Positions 55,164 to 64,000 are shown, counted from the first letter of the stretch. The stretch is 64,000 nucleotides of DNA from an uncultured Pseudoteredinibacter sp. (GCF_947500695.1 NZ_CANMSS010000005.1:124001-188000); one strand, 5' to 3'. Notes: generated by a model not told the origin, from the letters alone. Program-made: numbers and translations.

Positions 55164-55639
55164 TCAAACAGTTTGTGCGTCTTGCCATCGTGGCAACGGT
55201 ATGGCGTCGTTACAAAGGCAGCATTCTGAGTGTACTGGCCCTCTTGCTTTTTTGGTTTGCGGTGAGCTTTTTTCACGGCGAATATATCAGCTACGCAGAA
55301 GCGACGGGCGAGCGCCAACATTTGGCGATTTCCTTCTTCATTAAATGGGGGTTGGGAATAGGAGCGCTGTCGTTGTTTGTCTTGTTTCATTTGGGCTGGC
55401 TATCAAAAGCCAGTGAGCCTGAGCAGTCCCCAGAACCAGAGCCTAGCCAGTTTGAAAAAGTGAAAGCAAAGGCGAAGGAAAAGGTTGCTGACTTAAACGG
55501 CGAGCCCGAAGTTCCGCCTGCTCCTAAACCTGGTGATGAAGCTTATAAGACTGCAGAAGATCCATTTGCTAGCCTGCGTGACAAACCTAAATTGCGCAGC
55601 CGAGGCGATGTTGAGCTGGCCAAACAGAAAAACTCTTAG
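55160..55639 (+). CDS. Hypothetical membrane protein, partner of the upstream gene
   Basis: Unrecognised 159-residue protein. GTG 55160 overlaps the previous stop (GTGA); GTG codons at 55151 and 55154 are less likely. Two hydrophobic helices (GSILSVLALLLFWFAVSFF and GLGIGALSLFVLFHLGWL) flank a short loop, and the C-terminal half is a proline- and charge-rich tail (SEPEQSPEPEPSQFEKVKAK, PEVPPAPKPGDEAYK). Together with the upstream gene it looks like a small conserved two-gene membrane system of unknown role. Confidence 0.65.
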   Translation: MIKQFVRLAIVATVWRRYKGSILSVLALLLFWFAVSFFHGEYISYAEATGERQHLAISFFIKWGLGIGALSLFVLFHLGWLSKASEPEQSPEPEPSQFEKVKAKAKEKVADLNGEPEVPPAPKPGDEAYKTAEDPFASLRDKPKLRSRGDVELAKQKNS

Positions 55640-55670
55640 TTTTCTGTTTGGCATGGCTTTTATTGAGGCT

Positions 55671-56180
55671 TTATAGTTTTCTGATCTGCTCAATTTCAGC
55701 GGCATTGATTCCCAAAGACTCCAAAAATTTCTGGTGCTCCTCCGGCTCCATTCTTTCAAAGTTTTGATGCCAGCGGGTCATGTCATCTTCGCTGAAACCG
55801 GACGCTACCATAATTGCTACCCAACGTTCTTTATTCACAGTATCTTCCTCTATCTTATGTTCGATATTCAGCAATTCAACAATAGCTGATTGCTGTTGTC
55901 GTAGTTGTTTAATTTCAAGCTCCAGTTTTTGAAAGTGATCTTTCAATATTGTCGCTTGAGATTGGCAGTTTCGGTCGAGCAGTTTGCCGATATCTTCGAT
56001 GGCGATTCCATAAGAGCGGTAAGCCATGATGCTATCCAAGCGAGCCACTTCTGTAGGCCCATACCAGCGATAACCATTGTCGCTTCTTGTGCTTGGCAGC
56101 AGTAGACCAATTCTCTCGTAATACATAATACTGGACCGGGCTATGCCGGCGTGTTTAGCCAGTTGCGAAATGCTTAGCAT
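55671..56180 (-). CDS. MerR family transcriptional regulator
   Basis: The N-terminal MerR winged helix: MLSISQLAKHAGIARSSIMY followed by YERIGLLLPSTRSDNGYRWYG and VARLDSIMAYRSYGIAIEDI. A dimerisation coiled coil (about 75-105) follows. The C-terminal part (IMVASGFSEDDMTRWHQNFE, EEHQKFLESLGINAAEIEQI) has the look of a small TipAS-type ligand domain, with no cysteine pair, so metal sensing is unlikely. Targets are unknown; the divergent neighbour is the LpxR-like gene 323 bases away. Start ATG 56180. Confidence 0.85.
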   Translation of the reverse strand: MLSISQLAKHAGIARSSIMYYERIGLLLPSTRSDNGYRWYGPTEVARLDSIMAYRSYGIAIEDIGKLLDRNCQSQATILKDHFQKLELEIKQLRQQQSAIVELLNIEHKIEEDTVNKERWVAIMVASGFSEDDMTRWHQNFERMEPEEHQKFLESLGINAAEIEQIRKL

Positions 56181-56503
56181 ATTTACACCTATATCGACCG
56201 AAACTTGAGTCTCAGCTCTGCACCTATAGACGGGTCAAGGCGAAGATACATATTCTAACTCGCCCTATCTTATAAGCTTATTCGCAAATTACTGAGAGCA
56301 TAAATTTTCAGTTTTTTACCTTCCTTATCTCAGCTTCTTGTTGCGGGCCCTCAGAAAATTAAAACTGACGAATACCTATTGGGAGCGTTTTTACTCTAAG
56401 TGCCTGTTTTTATTGATTAAGTGCTGTTGGCACGCTTTTAGCTCTGCGCCAAACAAATCTATTTTGTCTTTCGGCGCTCTTATAGAGCTTAGGAGTAAAC
56501 CAT
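56181..56503. other. Gene-free interval between merR and the LpxR-like gene
   Basis: 323 AT-rich bases holding the divergent starts. GCGCC (56446-56450) and GGCGC (56473-56477) form a hairpin in the leader of the downstream gene. No clear dyad with the 19-base spacing of MerR promoters was found. No coding content is supported. Confidence 0.4.
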
Positions 56504-57511
56504 ATGAAACAGCCCTTATGGCTGAGGGTAATCAGCACTGCGATTTTGTTGTCAGCAAGTCCCTTATTGCAATCGGCCTCTTTTACCATTCAGCATGACA
56601 ATGATTTGTTAGTCCCTAGCAGCCGGGACCAAGATTACACAGCGGGTCTAAGTTTGCGCTACAGCAATAACCATCGCGAGGCACGTCTTCCGATTTATTC
56701 AAGGCTTCATGATGTCGCGGCTGGCTTTATTGCTGAAGGGTACAGCTCCGATAATCATTACAGTATCGAAGCCGGGCTTTATGGCTTTACCCCAGAGCAG
56801 CGTGAAGGCGAGGGTTTAAACCCTAATGATCGCCCCTTTGCTAGTTTGTTTTATTTATCATCTTCAGAGCGTTGGTTAGATAGCAATGGGCGCCAATCCA
56901 TCGACAGCCGATTAACTGTAGGTGTGTTAGGGCTCGATATATTTGCCGATTTGCAGGATGGGGTGCACAGTTTAACAGGCAGTCGTGACTTACGTGGCTG
57001 GGATCGTCAAGTGTCTGATGGCGGAGAAATAACGGCGCGCTATGAATTATCTCAACAATCACTGTTACGAGAAAGTTTGGGGAAATACGATCTAAGCTGG
57101 GGTAAGAGTGCTTCGCTTGGCTATATTACTGAGGCCTCACTATTTGTTTCTGGCCGATATGGTTCTTTGGTTTCACCTTGGTGGCAACATCAAGCTCAGT
57201 TAAATAGCTATGGTGAATCTGCAGCAACTAGCAGTGCGAAAGGGGCAGAGAGCTTTTGGTTCTGGGGTGCGGCGTTAAAACTACGAGCCTATAACGCCTT
57301 TTTACAAGGACAGTTTCGAGACAGTGAGATCAAATTTAGCTCTAGCGAGCTTAATCATGCGCTAATCGAAGGCTGGTTGGGTTATAGCCATAGCTTGAGT
57401 GAACACCATAAAGTTAGTTTTATGCTACGGGCCCATACTTCTGAGGTGCGCAATGGTGTGGCTGATAGAAATGTCGTCTGGGGTGGCTTGGTTTACAGCC
57501 ACAGCTGGTAG
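56504..57511 (+). CDS. LpxR-like lipid A 3'-O-deacylase (DUF2219), outer membrane
   Basis: Outer-membrane beta-barrel of 335 residues with a signal peptide (about 1-25, ending LLQSA). FTIQHDNDLLVPSSRDQDYT carries the Asn-Asp pair (N33, D34) and the D..YT..G motif known from LpxR active sites; LNPNDRPFASLFYLSSS and VHSLTGSRDLRGWDRQV with the catalytic His are the other conserved blocks. It ends in an aromatic terminal strand (GGLVYSHSW). LpxR removes the 3'-acyloxyacyl chain of lipid A, remodelling the surface. AGGAG lies 11 bases before the ATG. Neighbouring merR could regulate it. Confidence 0.83.
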   Translation: MKQPLWLRVISTAILLSASPLLQSASFTIQHDNDLLVPSSRDQDYTAGLSLRYSNNHREARLPIYSRLHDVAAGFIAEGYSSDNHYSIEAGLYGFTPEQREGEGLNPNDRPFASLFYLSSSERWLDSNGRQSIDSRLTVGVLGLDIFADLQDGVHSLTGSRDLRGWDRQVSDGGEITARYELSQQSLLRESLGKYDLSWGKSASLGYITEASLFVSGRYGSLVSPWWQHQAQLNSYGESAATSSAKGAESFWFWGAALKLRAYNAFLQGQFRDSEIKFSSSELNHALIEGWLGYSHSLSEHHKVSFMLRAHTSEVRNGVADRNVVWGGLVYSHSW

Positions 57512-57576
57512 TTTTTCATTGATGAATAAATGCCGCCAGCTAAGTCGTATTTTTTGGCTTTTACGGAATCGTAGTT

Positions 57577-57605
57577 TTGTGTAATATGTGTATACACACT
57601 ATAAT
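57577..57605 (+). promoter_or_regulatory. Sigma-70 promoter with palindromic operator in the spacer
   Basis: TTGTGT (57577-57582), a 17-base spacer and TATAAT (57600-57605) lie 45 bases before the serine hydrolase start. The spacer contains the perfect palindrome TGTGTATACACA (57587-57598), a plausible repressor site. Confidence 0.6.
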
Positions 57606-57649
57606 TTCGAGTTTGTATAGTTTTAGTTATTAATTGATAGGAGCACGCT

Positions 57650-58885
57650 GTGCAAATCTTTAAGAGGATCTTACTGTTTGTTGTTGCCGTGGCCGCTTGG
57701 GCGGCGCTGAGTATTTACGGCGGCCTTTACGGTTGGTGGTTGAGTGCTGTTGCTCCAAAAGGTGATGTGGATGCTTTTATGAATGCTCAACAAGCGCTTA
57801 TTGCTGAGCAAAACAAAGGTAATGTGAGTTGGTTTTTATATCACGATGGCAAAAGTTATTACGGCCAACATTCAGCGGTGGGTGATTCCCTAGATAAGGA
57901 CACCCTTTTTCCATTGGCTTCCATGAGCAAAATGGTCGCGGGTCTTGCTGCTGTAAAACTGTCCGAGCAAGGGCGTTTAGACTTGGATGCGCCAGTCTCT
58001 AGCTATCTTAAACAGTGGCAGTTAGCTGAAAGTAATTTTGATAATGACAAAGTAACGGTGAGAGCTTTACTGTCACATACAGCAGGCTTGGGCGATCGGC
58101 TTGGTTTTGGTGATTATAGCGCTGAAGAGACTCTGCCCAGTACAGTAGAGTCTCTCAATAAGCCTCGTGGATCAAAAGCGAATATAGAGATCTCTGTGGT
58201 ACGTGAACCGGGTAGCGATTGGAGCTACTCAGGTGGTGGCTACTTAATTGTTGAGCACATTATCGAAGAAATCTCCGGCCAATCTTATGCTCAGTATGTA
58301 CAAGAAAATCTTCTCAAGCCGCTGGCCATGCAGCGTAGTAGTTTTGACTACCTGGGCAAATTTGACAATATTTCCAATTCCTACGATGACAGCGGAAAAC
58401 AAGTCGCTTTAAGCCAATACGCCTCAAAGGCAGCAACGGCTCTGTCCTCTTCAAGCCATGACATGAGCTTGCTGGCATTGGCCTTGTTGAACGAAGATTC
58501 TTCAGCAATTTTAAGCCAAGCTTCTATTAAACAATTACGCAAGCCAATCGGTTTTCAGTCGGGTGCTCCGATTTGGGGGGCTGGTACAATGCTCTATGTA
58601 CCCGTCGCCAATGACGATTTTATCTATGGCCATGGTGGCTCCAATGACCCTGCTATCAATACCAGCATTCGCATCAACCCCGAGAACAAAAGCGCCTTTG
58701 TTATCCTAGCCACGGGTAATAAAAAGCTAGCCTATAACATGGCCTATGAGTGGACGCTTTGGCAAAGTGGAATGCCAGATTTCTTGGCTTTTGAGACCGC
58801 ACTGGGCAGTGCTGTGTTGCCGTTTGGGATTGGCTTTGTGCTTATTGTTTTGTTCTTTGTGTTTCGGGTGTTTAGAAAGACATAG
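57650..58885 (+). CDS. Membrane-anchored beta-lactamase-family serine hydrolase
   Basis: Class C beta-lactamase/PBP fold enzyme of 411 residues, anchored by an N-terminal helix (ILLFVVAVAAWAALSIY) and with a second hydrophobic helix at the C terminus (LPFGIGFVLIVLFFVF). The nucleophile motif S91-M-S-K94 is intact in FPLASMSKMVAGLA; the Tyr motif is in WSYSGGGYLIVEHI, and GHGGSNDPA takes the place of the KTG-type triad. Such proteins are usually D-amino-acid esterases or peptidases, not antibiotic hydrolases. Start GTG 57650 with AGGAG upstream. Confidence 0.85.
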   Translation: MQIFKRILLFVVAVAAWAALSIYGGLYGWWLSAVAPKGDVDAFMNAQQALIAEQNKGNVSWFLYHDGKSYYGQHSAVGDSLDKDTLFPLASMSKMVAGLAAVKLSEQGRLDLDAPVSSYLKQWQLAESNFDNDKVTVRALLSHTAGLGDRLGFGDYSAEETLPSTVESLNKPRGSKANIEISVVREPGSDWSYSGGGYLIVEHIIEEISGQSYAQYVQENLLKPLAMQRSSFDYLGKFDNISNSYDDSGKQVALSQYASKAATALSSSSHDMSLLALALLNEDSSAILSQASIKQLRKPIGFQSGAPIWGAGTMLYVPVANDDFIYGHGGSNDPAINTSIRINPENKSAFVILATGNKKLAYNMAYEWTLWQSGMPDFLAFETALGSAVLPFGIGFVLIVLFFVFRVFRKT

Positions 58886-58893
58886 AAAGAAAT

Positions 58894-58965
58894 GGGGTCA
58901 GATCCCTAAAACCAAAACGCCAGTGCTTAAAAGCACTGGCGTTTTGGTTTTAGGGATCTGACCCC
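58894..58965. repeat. 72-base perfect palindrome, REP-like or MITE-like, at convergent junction
   Basis: Two 35-base arms are exact complements with only AA between them (58894-58928 and 58931-58965). The ends GGGGTCAGATCCCT resemble the GGGGTCAG motif found at repeats linked to Y1/REP-associated transposases in many proteobacteria. It lies between the convergent hydrolase and valS genes, and the transcript from either side would form a long hairpin that can stop transcription or protect the 3' end. Confidence 0.7.
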
Positions 58966-58996
58966 GGGTATATTTAGGAATTTAACCTTAGGTAGC

Positions 58997-61804
58997 TTAA
59001 AGCTCAGCGATCTTCTGAACTTGATCTTTAAGCTTCGTTAAAGCCGCCTCATAATCCGCAAGCTTGTCTTTTTCCTTCTGAACAACATCCGCTGGGGCCT
59101 TGCCAACAAACTTTTCATTATTTAGTTTGCCTTGGGTGCGGCTCACTTCTTTCTCGAGCTTTTCAATCTCTTTATTTAAGCGAGCGGTTTCAGCGTCTTT
59201 GTCGATAAGACCGGCCATAGGTACTAGAATGTCCATGTCACCAACTAATGCAGTTGCGGACATAGGTGCTTCATCGCCAGAGTTCAACCAAGTGATTTCT
59301 TCTAGGCTGGCAAGCTTTAATAAGAACTGACGGTTTTCTTCTAAGCGGCGCTGATCTTCACTGCTGCCATTGGCAAAGTAGAGAGGTAAGTTTTTCGCCG
59401 GTGAGATGTTCATTTCGCCGCGAATATTACGAATGCCTACAACAACACCTTTTACCCATTCGATATCAGCAAGCGCTTGCTCGTCGATCTTGCTTTCATC
59501 AGCAATTGGGTATTCGGCTAGCATAATAGTCTCGGCCTTATCACCCGTAATCGCGCCTGGAATATCTTTAATACGTTGCCAAATCTCTTCAGTGATAAAT
59601 GGCATCAGTGGGTGTGCTAAGCGTAGGGTCGTTTCTAGCACACGTACTAGGGTGCGACGAGTACCACGCTGTAGCTCGGCGCTGGCTTCTTCGTTCCACA
59701 AAACGGGTTTAGAAAGCTCTAAGTACCAATCGCAGTATTCATTCCAAATAAAGTCATACAGGGCCTGTGAGGCCAAATCGAAGCGGTAGGCTTCAATGCC
59801 TTCTTGTACGGCTTTTTCAGTTTGTTGTAGCTTGGCAATGATCCAGCGATCGGCCAGTGAAAGCTCAACTTCGCCGGTCAAATCATGGCCTTCGGTATTC
59901 ATGAGTACATAACGTGAGGCGTTCCAAATCTTGTTACAGAAATTACGGAAGCCTTCAATGCGACCCACATCAAATTTAATATCACGACCGGTAGAGGCCA
60001 GTGAATAATAGGTATAGCGCAGTGCATCGGTACCGTAGGCCGCTAAACCTTCTGGGAATTCCTTACGGGTTTGCTTTTCAATCTTGCTGGCCGCTTTTGG
60101 ATTCATCATGCCAGTGGTGCGCTTTTTCACCAAGGACTCAAGGTCGATACCGTCAATCAAATCGATAGGATCCAGAACATTACCCTTTGATTTAGACATC
60201 TTCTGACCTTGGCCATCACGTACTAAACCATGCACATATACCGTGTGGAAAGGAATCTCTTCACGGAAGTGCAGGGTTAGCATGATCATGCGAGCAACCC
60301 AGAAGAAGATAATGTCGAAGCCGGTTACCAAAACATCGGTAGGGTTAAAGATCTTCAAGCGCTCGGTTTCATTTGGCCAACCTAAGGTGCCGAAGGTCCA
60401 TAGGCCCGATGAGAACCAGGTGTCCAGTACATCATCGTCTTGCTTAAGCTTGATGTCGTCGGCAATATTATTTTCTGCGCGAACGGCTTCTTCGCTGCGG
60501 CCCACGTATACATTACCAGCATCGTCATACCAAGCCGGGATTCGGTGGCCCCACCAAAGTTGGCGAGAAATACACCAGTCTTGAATGTCACGCATCCAAG
60601 AGAAGTACATATTCTCGTAGTTTTGTGGCACAAAATTGATATCACCATCTTCAACAGCTTTAATCGCTTTGTCGGCTAATGGTTGGGTTTTTACATACCA
60701 TTGATTGGTCAGGTAAGGCTCGATTACCACACCGGTACGATCGCCGCGAGGCACCTTCAATTTGTGGTCATCGATTTTATTCAATAGACCTAGTGCTTCG
60801 AAATCGGCAACGATTTCTTTACGAGCGGCAAAGCGCTCCATGCCACGATACTTCTCTGGCACGATGCTGTTTAGGTTGGCATCGTCATCCAAAATGTTGA
60901 TCATTGGTAGGTTGTGACGCTGACCCATTTCATAGTCATTGAAATCATGAGCTGGAGTAATTTTTACGCAGCCAGTACCAAAATCTTTATCGACATAATC
61001 ATCAGCAATGATGGGGATTTCGCGATCTGTTAGTGGCAATTTAATCATTTTGCCAATCAATTGCTGATAGCGCTCATCTTCAGGGTGAACAGCTACAGCG
61101 GTATCGCCAAGCATGGTTTCAGGGCGCGTAGTAGCAACCGTTAAGTGGCCACTGCCATCGGCCAGTGGATAGTCAAAATGCCAAAGGAAACCGTTTTCTT
61201 CTTCACTGACAACTTCCAAATCAGAAATGGCCGTGTGCAGTTTAGGGTCCCAGTTAACAAGGCGCTTGCCGCGATAAATCAATCCATCTTTGTGCAGCTG
61301 GATAAAGACTTCCTGTACCGCTTTGTAAAAACCTTCGTCCATGGTGAAGCGCTCGGTGCCCCAGTCAGGGCTGGCGCCTAGGCGGCGAAGCTGCTGGGTG
61401 ATGGTGCCACCAGATTGCTCTTTCCAATCCCATACGCGCTCAGTGAATTTTTCACGGCCTAGCTCATGGCGGTTGGTACCCTCAGCGTCGAGCAAACGCT
61501 CAACAACCATTTGAGTGGCAATACCGGCATGGTCGGTACCGACTTGCCAAAGAGTATTTTTGCCCAACATACGTTGGTGGCGAATCAAGGCATCCATAAT
61601 GCTTTCTTGGAAGCCATGGCCCATGTGCAGGCTACCTGTCACATTTGGTGGCGGAATCATGATGCAATAGCTGTCACTGCCATCATCGACTTCACTTTTG
61701 GGCGCAAAATAGCCGGCTTCTTCCCAGGTTTTATACCAGGACTGCTCAATGGCCTGTGGGTTGTAGGTTTTATCCAACTCGTTCGATGGGGTGTTATCGC
61801 TCAT
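58997..61804 (-). CDS. valS: Valine--tRNA ligase
   Basis: Class Ia synthetase, complete at 935 residues. [20 protein letters not shown] contains the HIGH-like motif, the editing domain follows ([19 protein letters not shown]), and [20 protein letters not shown] holds KMSKS. The C-terminal coiled coil is present ([19 protein letters not shown]). A minus-strand promoter lies just upstream. The gene order valS, an unknown gene, holC, pepA matches Pseudomonas. Confidence 0.98.
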   Translation of the reverse strand: MSDNTPSNELDKTYNPQAIEQSWYKTWEEAGYFAPKSEVDDGSDSYCIMIPPPNVTGSLHMGHGFQESIMDALIRHQRMLGKNTLWQVGTDHAGIATQMVVERLLDAEGTNRHELGREKFTERVWDWKEQSGGTITQQLRRLGASPDWGTERFTMDEGFYKAVQEVFIQLHKDGLIYRGKRLVNWDPKLHTAISDLEVVSEEENGFLWHFDYPLADGSGHLTVATTRPETMLGDTAVAVHPEDERYQQLIGKMIKLPLTDREIPIIADDYVDKDFGTGCVKITPAHDFNDYEMGQRHNLPMINILDDDANLNSIVPEKYRGMERFAARKEIVADFEALGLLNKIDDHKLKVPRGDRTGVVIEPYLTNQWYVKTQPLADKAIKAVEDGDINFVPQNYENMYFSWMRDIQDWCISRQLWWGHRIPAWYDDAGNVYVGRSEEAVRAENNIADDIKLKQDDDVLDTWFSSGLWTFGTLGWPNETERLKIFNPTDVLVTGFDIIFFWVARMIMLTLHFREEIPFHTVYVHGLVRDGQGQKMSKSKGNVLDPIDLIDGIDLESLVKKRTTGMMNPKAASKIEKQTRKEFPEGLAAYGTDALRYTYYSLASTGRDIKFDVGRIEGFRNFCNKIWNASRYVLMNTEGHDLTGEVELSLADRWIIAKLQQTEKAVQEGIEAYRFDLASQALYDFIWNEYCDWYLELSKPVLWNEEASAELQRGTRRTLVRVLETTLRLAHPLMPFITEEIWQRIKDIPGAITGDKAETIMLAEYPIADESKIDEQALADIEWVKGVVVGIRNIRGEMNISPAKNLPLYFANGSSEDQRRLEENRQFLLKLASLEEITWLNSGDEAPMSATALVGDMDILVPMAGLIDKDAETARLNKEIEKLEKEVSRTQGKLNNEKFVGKAPADVVQKEKDKLADYEAALTKLKDQVQKIAEL

Positions 61805-61869
61805 GACTACGATCTAAATCCGACTGCGTGAAATTAAGCCCTAGGCACCCGCTTCTTAGCTGGGTTCTT

Positions 61870-61919
61870 GGGCGGCTTAGCAAACCGCCCATTATACAGG
61901 GCTGGGCGTCCAGATTTAA
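61870..61919 (-). promoter_or_regulatory. valS promoter and leader hairpin
   Basis: On the minus strand TATAAT (61891-61896) has a weak -35 TTAAAT at 17 bases (61914-61919). GGGCGG/CCGCCC (61870-61875, 61885-61890) forms a hairpin at the start of the transcript. The same hairpin could act as an end for the upstream gene. Confidence 0.5.
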
Positions 61920-61977
61920 GGCCGTTGAACAAATTCGAAGGTATTAAATTGAGCGGTTTAGGCCTGATTTGACTGGC

Positions 61978-63321
61978 TTAGAGCTCTAGCTCGGCTGAGA
62001 GGGCTTGAGTAAGACGTTTACGAAGCTCAGCTTCAAGCTTGGGGAGTTGCTCTTGGATGAGTTTATCCACCATTGCGTCGATATCAATCGCCTCGACAGC
62101 CTCTTGAGAGTTGCTCTCTTTATCGTCAGGGCTTGAGATTTGCCCTGTGACGATAGTTTCAGGCTCGTCAGCTTGCGATAGCGATAAGCTTTCTTGCTGT
62201 TCGAAAGGGCTTACTTTAGATCTTGTGGCGAGTTTTGCCTCCTCATTTACCGGGTTACCGGGCTCGATAGCCTGTTGCGGCTTAGGCCTGCGCATGGAGT
62301 TGAGCAGGCTGGCAGGAGGGTAAGCAGAACCGCCTGTATTGCTGTTCTTAAACGGATTTTGAGGCTTTGCTAGAGGCTCTTCGGTAACGGTTTCAGTGCT
62401 TTCTTTTTCCGTAGTGACTTGATGTGCAGTGACTTGATGAGTTGTCGCTTGATCTGAGTTTGTCTTGTTCTCACTGTCAAGATCGAACAAATGCTGTTGT
62501 CCAGGCAATGGAGCTTCGGCCTGTGTCTCGCCGTTTAACAAGTGCAGTTTACGGTTTGGTGCCGGGAATGGGTTTTGTTGTGGCAATGTGGTGTCGCTAT
62601 CTTTCTGAGATTGTAATTGGGCGTTCGCGGCGGCTATCAGCTTATCGCTGATTAGCCCTTCTTCGGGGGTGTAGATATCATGAGATTCTTCTACGGCGAA
62701 CGGTTCTGCGCTGTCTTCTTTGGGGTTGCTGTAAGGCTGTACTTCTTCTTCGTATTTCGTCTCTAAATCTGTATTTTCTAATTCGCTATTTTTTGTATCT
62801 ATATACGCCGCTTTCTCTGGCTCAAGGGTGGCTTCAATATCGTTATCTGACGAGCTTGTATCGCTACCTTCGATTCCAAAAAGTGTCTGGCTATTCGGCA
62901 CTTTTACTTCTGGGATCTTAATGTCGATTTCCATCGCCTGGCGCAACTCATCATCAAGCTCGGAGGTAAGCTGCTGGCGATCTTCCAGAGCTTCTGCGGT
63001 TGTTTGAGCCGCTTGAGTTTCGTCGATTGGCTGCTCGGAAATAGATGCTGGGGTTGTAATTTCTTCTGAAAGTGTTTCTTCAACAGCCGAGGGCTCTTTA
63101 TCCGCTGAAGGCTTTTGTCCACCCGCTGAAGGCTCTTGCCCATCCGCTGAGGGCTGTTTACCCGCTGAAGGCTCTTGCCCATTCGCTGAAGGCTCTTTAC
63201 CCGCTGAAGGCTCTACCACAGTATCCAGTGTAGGGATTACCGCATCATCGTCCAGCATGGACATGATGGATTCCAATTCGGCCAATAATTGTTGTTTTGT
63301 TTTGGTTGGCTGATCTGTCAT
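61978..63321 (-). CDS. Acidic, repeat-containing hypothetical protein between holC and valS
   Basis: Unrecognised 447-residue, strongly acidic and mostly disordered protein. Residues about 37-80 contain seven short tandem repeats of (E/Q/K)PSA plus 2-3 residues. The middle is rich in Glu, Gln and Ser, with a central NPFPAPNRKLHLLNG segment. The C terminus is a charged amphipathic helix (AMVDKLIQEQLPKLEAELRK) that could be a coiled coil. In Pseudomonas an unnamed gene sits in the same place between valS and holC, so a DNA-replication-linked role is possible but unproven. No signal peptide or membrane segment. Confidence 0.72.
   Translation of the reverse strand: MTDQPTKTKQQLLAELESIMSMLDDDAVIPTLDTVVEPSAGKEPSANGQEPSAGKQPSADGQEPSAGGQKPSADKEPSAVEETLSEEITTPASISEQPIDETQAAQTTAEALEDRQQLTSELDDELRQAMEIDIKIPEVKVPNSQTLFGIEGSDTSSSDNDIEATLEPEKAAYIDTKNSELENTDLETKYEEEVQPYSNPKEDSAEPFAVEESHDIYTPEEGLISDKLIAAANAQLQSQKDSDTTLPQQNPFPAPNRKLHLLNGETQAEAPLPGQQHLFDLDSENKTNSDQATTHQVTAHQVTTEKESTETVTEEPLAKPQNPFKNSNTGGSAYPPASLLNSMRRPKPQQAIEPGNPVNEEAKLATRSKVSPFEQQESLSLSQADEPETIVTGQISSPDDKESNSQEAVEAIDIDAMVDKLIQEQLPKLEAELRKRLTQALSAELEL
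63082..63213 (-). repeat. Tandem 18/21-base repeats encoding PSA units
   Basis: Seven imperfect copies of a unit around CCGCTGAAGGCTCTT (plus strand) encode alternating six- and seven-residue PSA repeats. In-frame lengths mean copy number can change without a frameshift. Confidence 0.75.
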
Positions 63322-63418
63322 GCTTTTGGTCCCAAGCGTTTGGCTGTCCTGATTCCTTGCCTTGAAGCTATCGCGTAAAGGCTCGCCGAGTTTACACCGA
63401 TTTTCAAAAGCCTGCTAT

Positions 63419-63862
63419 TTATCGGCGCATGTCATGATTAGCAATTGGATAACCGCGCTCTTGGTAAAAGCGGTAGCGTTGTCGGCTGGCTTGCACGACA
63501 TCTTTATCTGGCACCACTACCTCCAATAAGCGTTCAAATCGAGAAAAATGAACAGGCTGCTCGCAGGAGAGGTTTACCAAAACATTATGATGCTGCAATA
63601 GCTCATCACCGTGGGTAACCCAGACCTTATCGGTTTGCTCGTGGCTTTCGCTTTGTTCGTCCGTACGGCAGCGATGGGGGATAAAACTGGTGGGGTTGTA
63701 TGCCCACAGGCGCTGACCGAAGTCACTGCACTGTTGGGCATTAGGGGTAAGCACGCAGACGTCCTGGCTTAGGCGATACATTTTTTCCACCAGACGGCAG
63801 GCGAAGTTATGCCGGGCATCAAGCCCGGCTTCTGGCAATATATAAAAATCTACTCGGGTCAC
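63419..63862 (-). CDS. holC: DNA polymerase III subunit chi
   Basis: Clamp-loader accessory subunit that links the holoenzyme to SSB. VDFYILPEAGLDARHNFACR, LVEKMYRLSQDVCVLTPNAQ, LWAYNPTSFIPHRCR and VLVNLSCEQPVHFSRFERLL followed by EVVVPDKDVVQASRQRYRFY match the family. 147 residues is normal. It is 97 bases upstream of the repeat-containing gene and 41 bases downstream of pepA, all on the minus strand. Confidence 0.93.
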   Translation of the reverse strand: MTRVDFYILPEAGLDARHNFACRLVEKMYRLSQDVCVLTPNAQQCSDFGQRLWAYNPTSFIPHRCRTDEQSESHEQTDKVWVTHGDELLQHHNVLVNLSCEQPVHFSRFERLLEVVVPDKDVVQASRQRYRFYQERGYPIANHDMRR

Positions 63863-63903
63863 GCGTGCTTCCTACTCAGCAACTACACTCTTTACTAAGT
63901 GGC

Positions 63904-64000
63904 TTATTTGCTACCAGCTTCATTGATTAAGTACTGCACCAACATGCTAACAGGGCGGCCAGTTGCACCTTTGGCAGCGCCAGAGTGCCAAGCGGTACCG
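63904..64000 (-). CDS. pepA: Leucyl aminopeptidase PepA, C-terminal end (cut by window edge)
   Basis: Only the last 31 codons are in the window. They read [20 protein letters not shown] followed by [11 protein letters not shown] and a TAA, which is the conserved M17 aminopeptidase C terminus (usual form [16 protein letters not shown]). The order pepA-holC-X-valS is the Pseudomonas arrangement. The active-site part of the enzyme lies outside. Confidence 0.85.
   Translation of the reverse strand, partial: GTAWHSGAAKGATGRPVSMLVQYLINEAGSK

Noticed and set aside
56338..56598. 86-residue plus-strand frame ahead of the LpxR-like gene
   Set aside because: It overlaps the signal peptide of the LpxR-like gene in another frame and lacks a ribosome-binding site.
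60243..61831. Several plus-strand frames of 70-120 residues opposite valS
   Set aside because: They are antisense shadows of a highly conserved synthetase.
63082..63213. CRISPR array
   Set aside because: The repeats are in frame, contiguous without spacers, and encode a PSA pattern.

Overview
The window looks like the chromosome of a free-living, probably marine or aquatic gammaproteobacterium. The Pseudomonas-like gene orders (map-glnD-dapC, rpsB-tsf-pyrH-frr, valS-X-holC-pepA), the MSHA pilus locus and the protein sequences suggest the Cellvibrionales/Pseudomonadales side of the class. This is inferred from gene order and motif recognition, not from a database search. No phage, insertion sequence with a transposase, CRISPR array, tRNA or rRNA gene was found. 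Many genes use TTG or GTG starts.

Layout. 1-13.4 kb (+): the distal part of an MSHA-type IV pilus locus: mshM (cut by the window edge), mshN, mshE, mshG, one major-type pilin, minor pilins in the order mshC-mshD-mshO-mshP, then two tandem paralogues of a very large exported MshQ-like protein (DUF6701 type). 13.4-23.9 kb: mixed small transcription units: gcvR, a periplasmic methyltransferase-like protein with a yheU-type gene, an ABM-fold protein, a transglutaminase/DUF3857 protein with a membrane partner, tusA, two unknown genes, a gamma-glutamylcyclotransferase-like gene with epmC and an Xni-type exonuclease, and pdxB. 24.1-32.8 kb (-): lysine/diaminopimelate and nitrogen genes: yffB-dapD and dapE, a DUF4190 protein, and map-glnD-dapC-nth.

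32.8-33.55 kb is a 741-base gene-free interval between divergent map and rpsB. It holds a rpsB leader and, upstream of it, about 400 bases with dense nested inverted repeats that I read as an unrecognised large structured RNA. This is the most interesting object in the window. 33.55-48.7 kb (+): the conserved translation / isoprenoid / envelope cluster rpsB-tsf-pyrH-frr-uppS-cdsA-dxr-rseP-bamA-skp-lpxD-fabZ-lpxA-lpxB-rnhB, ending after rnhB without the usual dnaE-accA.

48.8-58.9 kb is accessory metabolism: an amidohydrolase, aldehyde dehydrogenase, class I amidotransferase, TauD-like dioxygenase, TSUP exporter, a two-gene membrane/charged pair, a MerR regulator, an LpxR-type lipid A deacylase and a membrane-anchored beta-lactamase-fold hydrolase. 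A perfect 35-bp-arm palindrome at 58.9 kb separates this from the minus-strand block valS - repeat-containing acidic protein - holC - pepA (cut by the right edge).

The main themes are surface and envelope biology (MSHA pilus, BAM, lipid A synthesis and remodelling) and housekeeping. Starts were moved from the longest open frame where ribosome-binding sites, family N termini or overlaps favoured another codon; this is stated in each entry.
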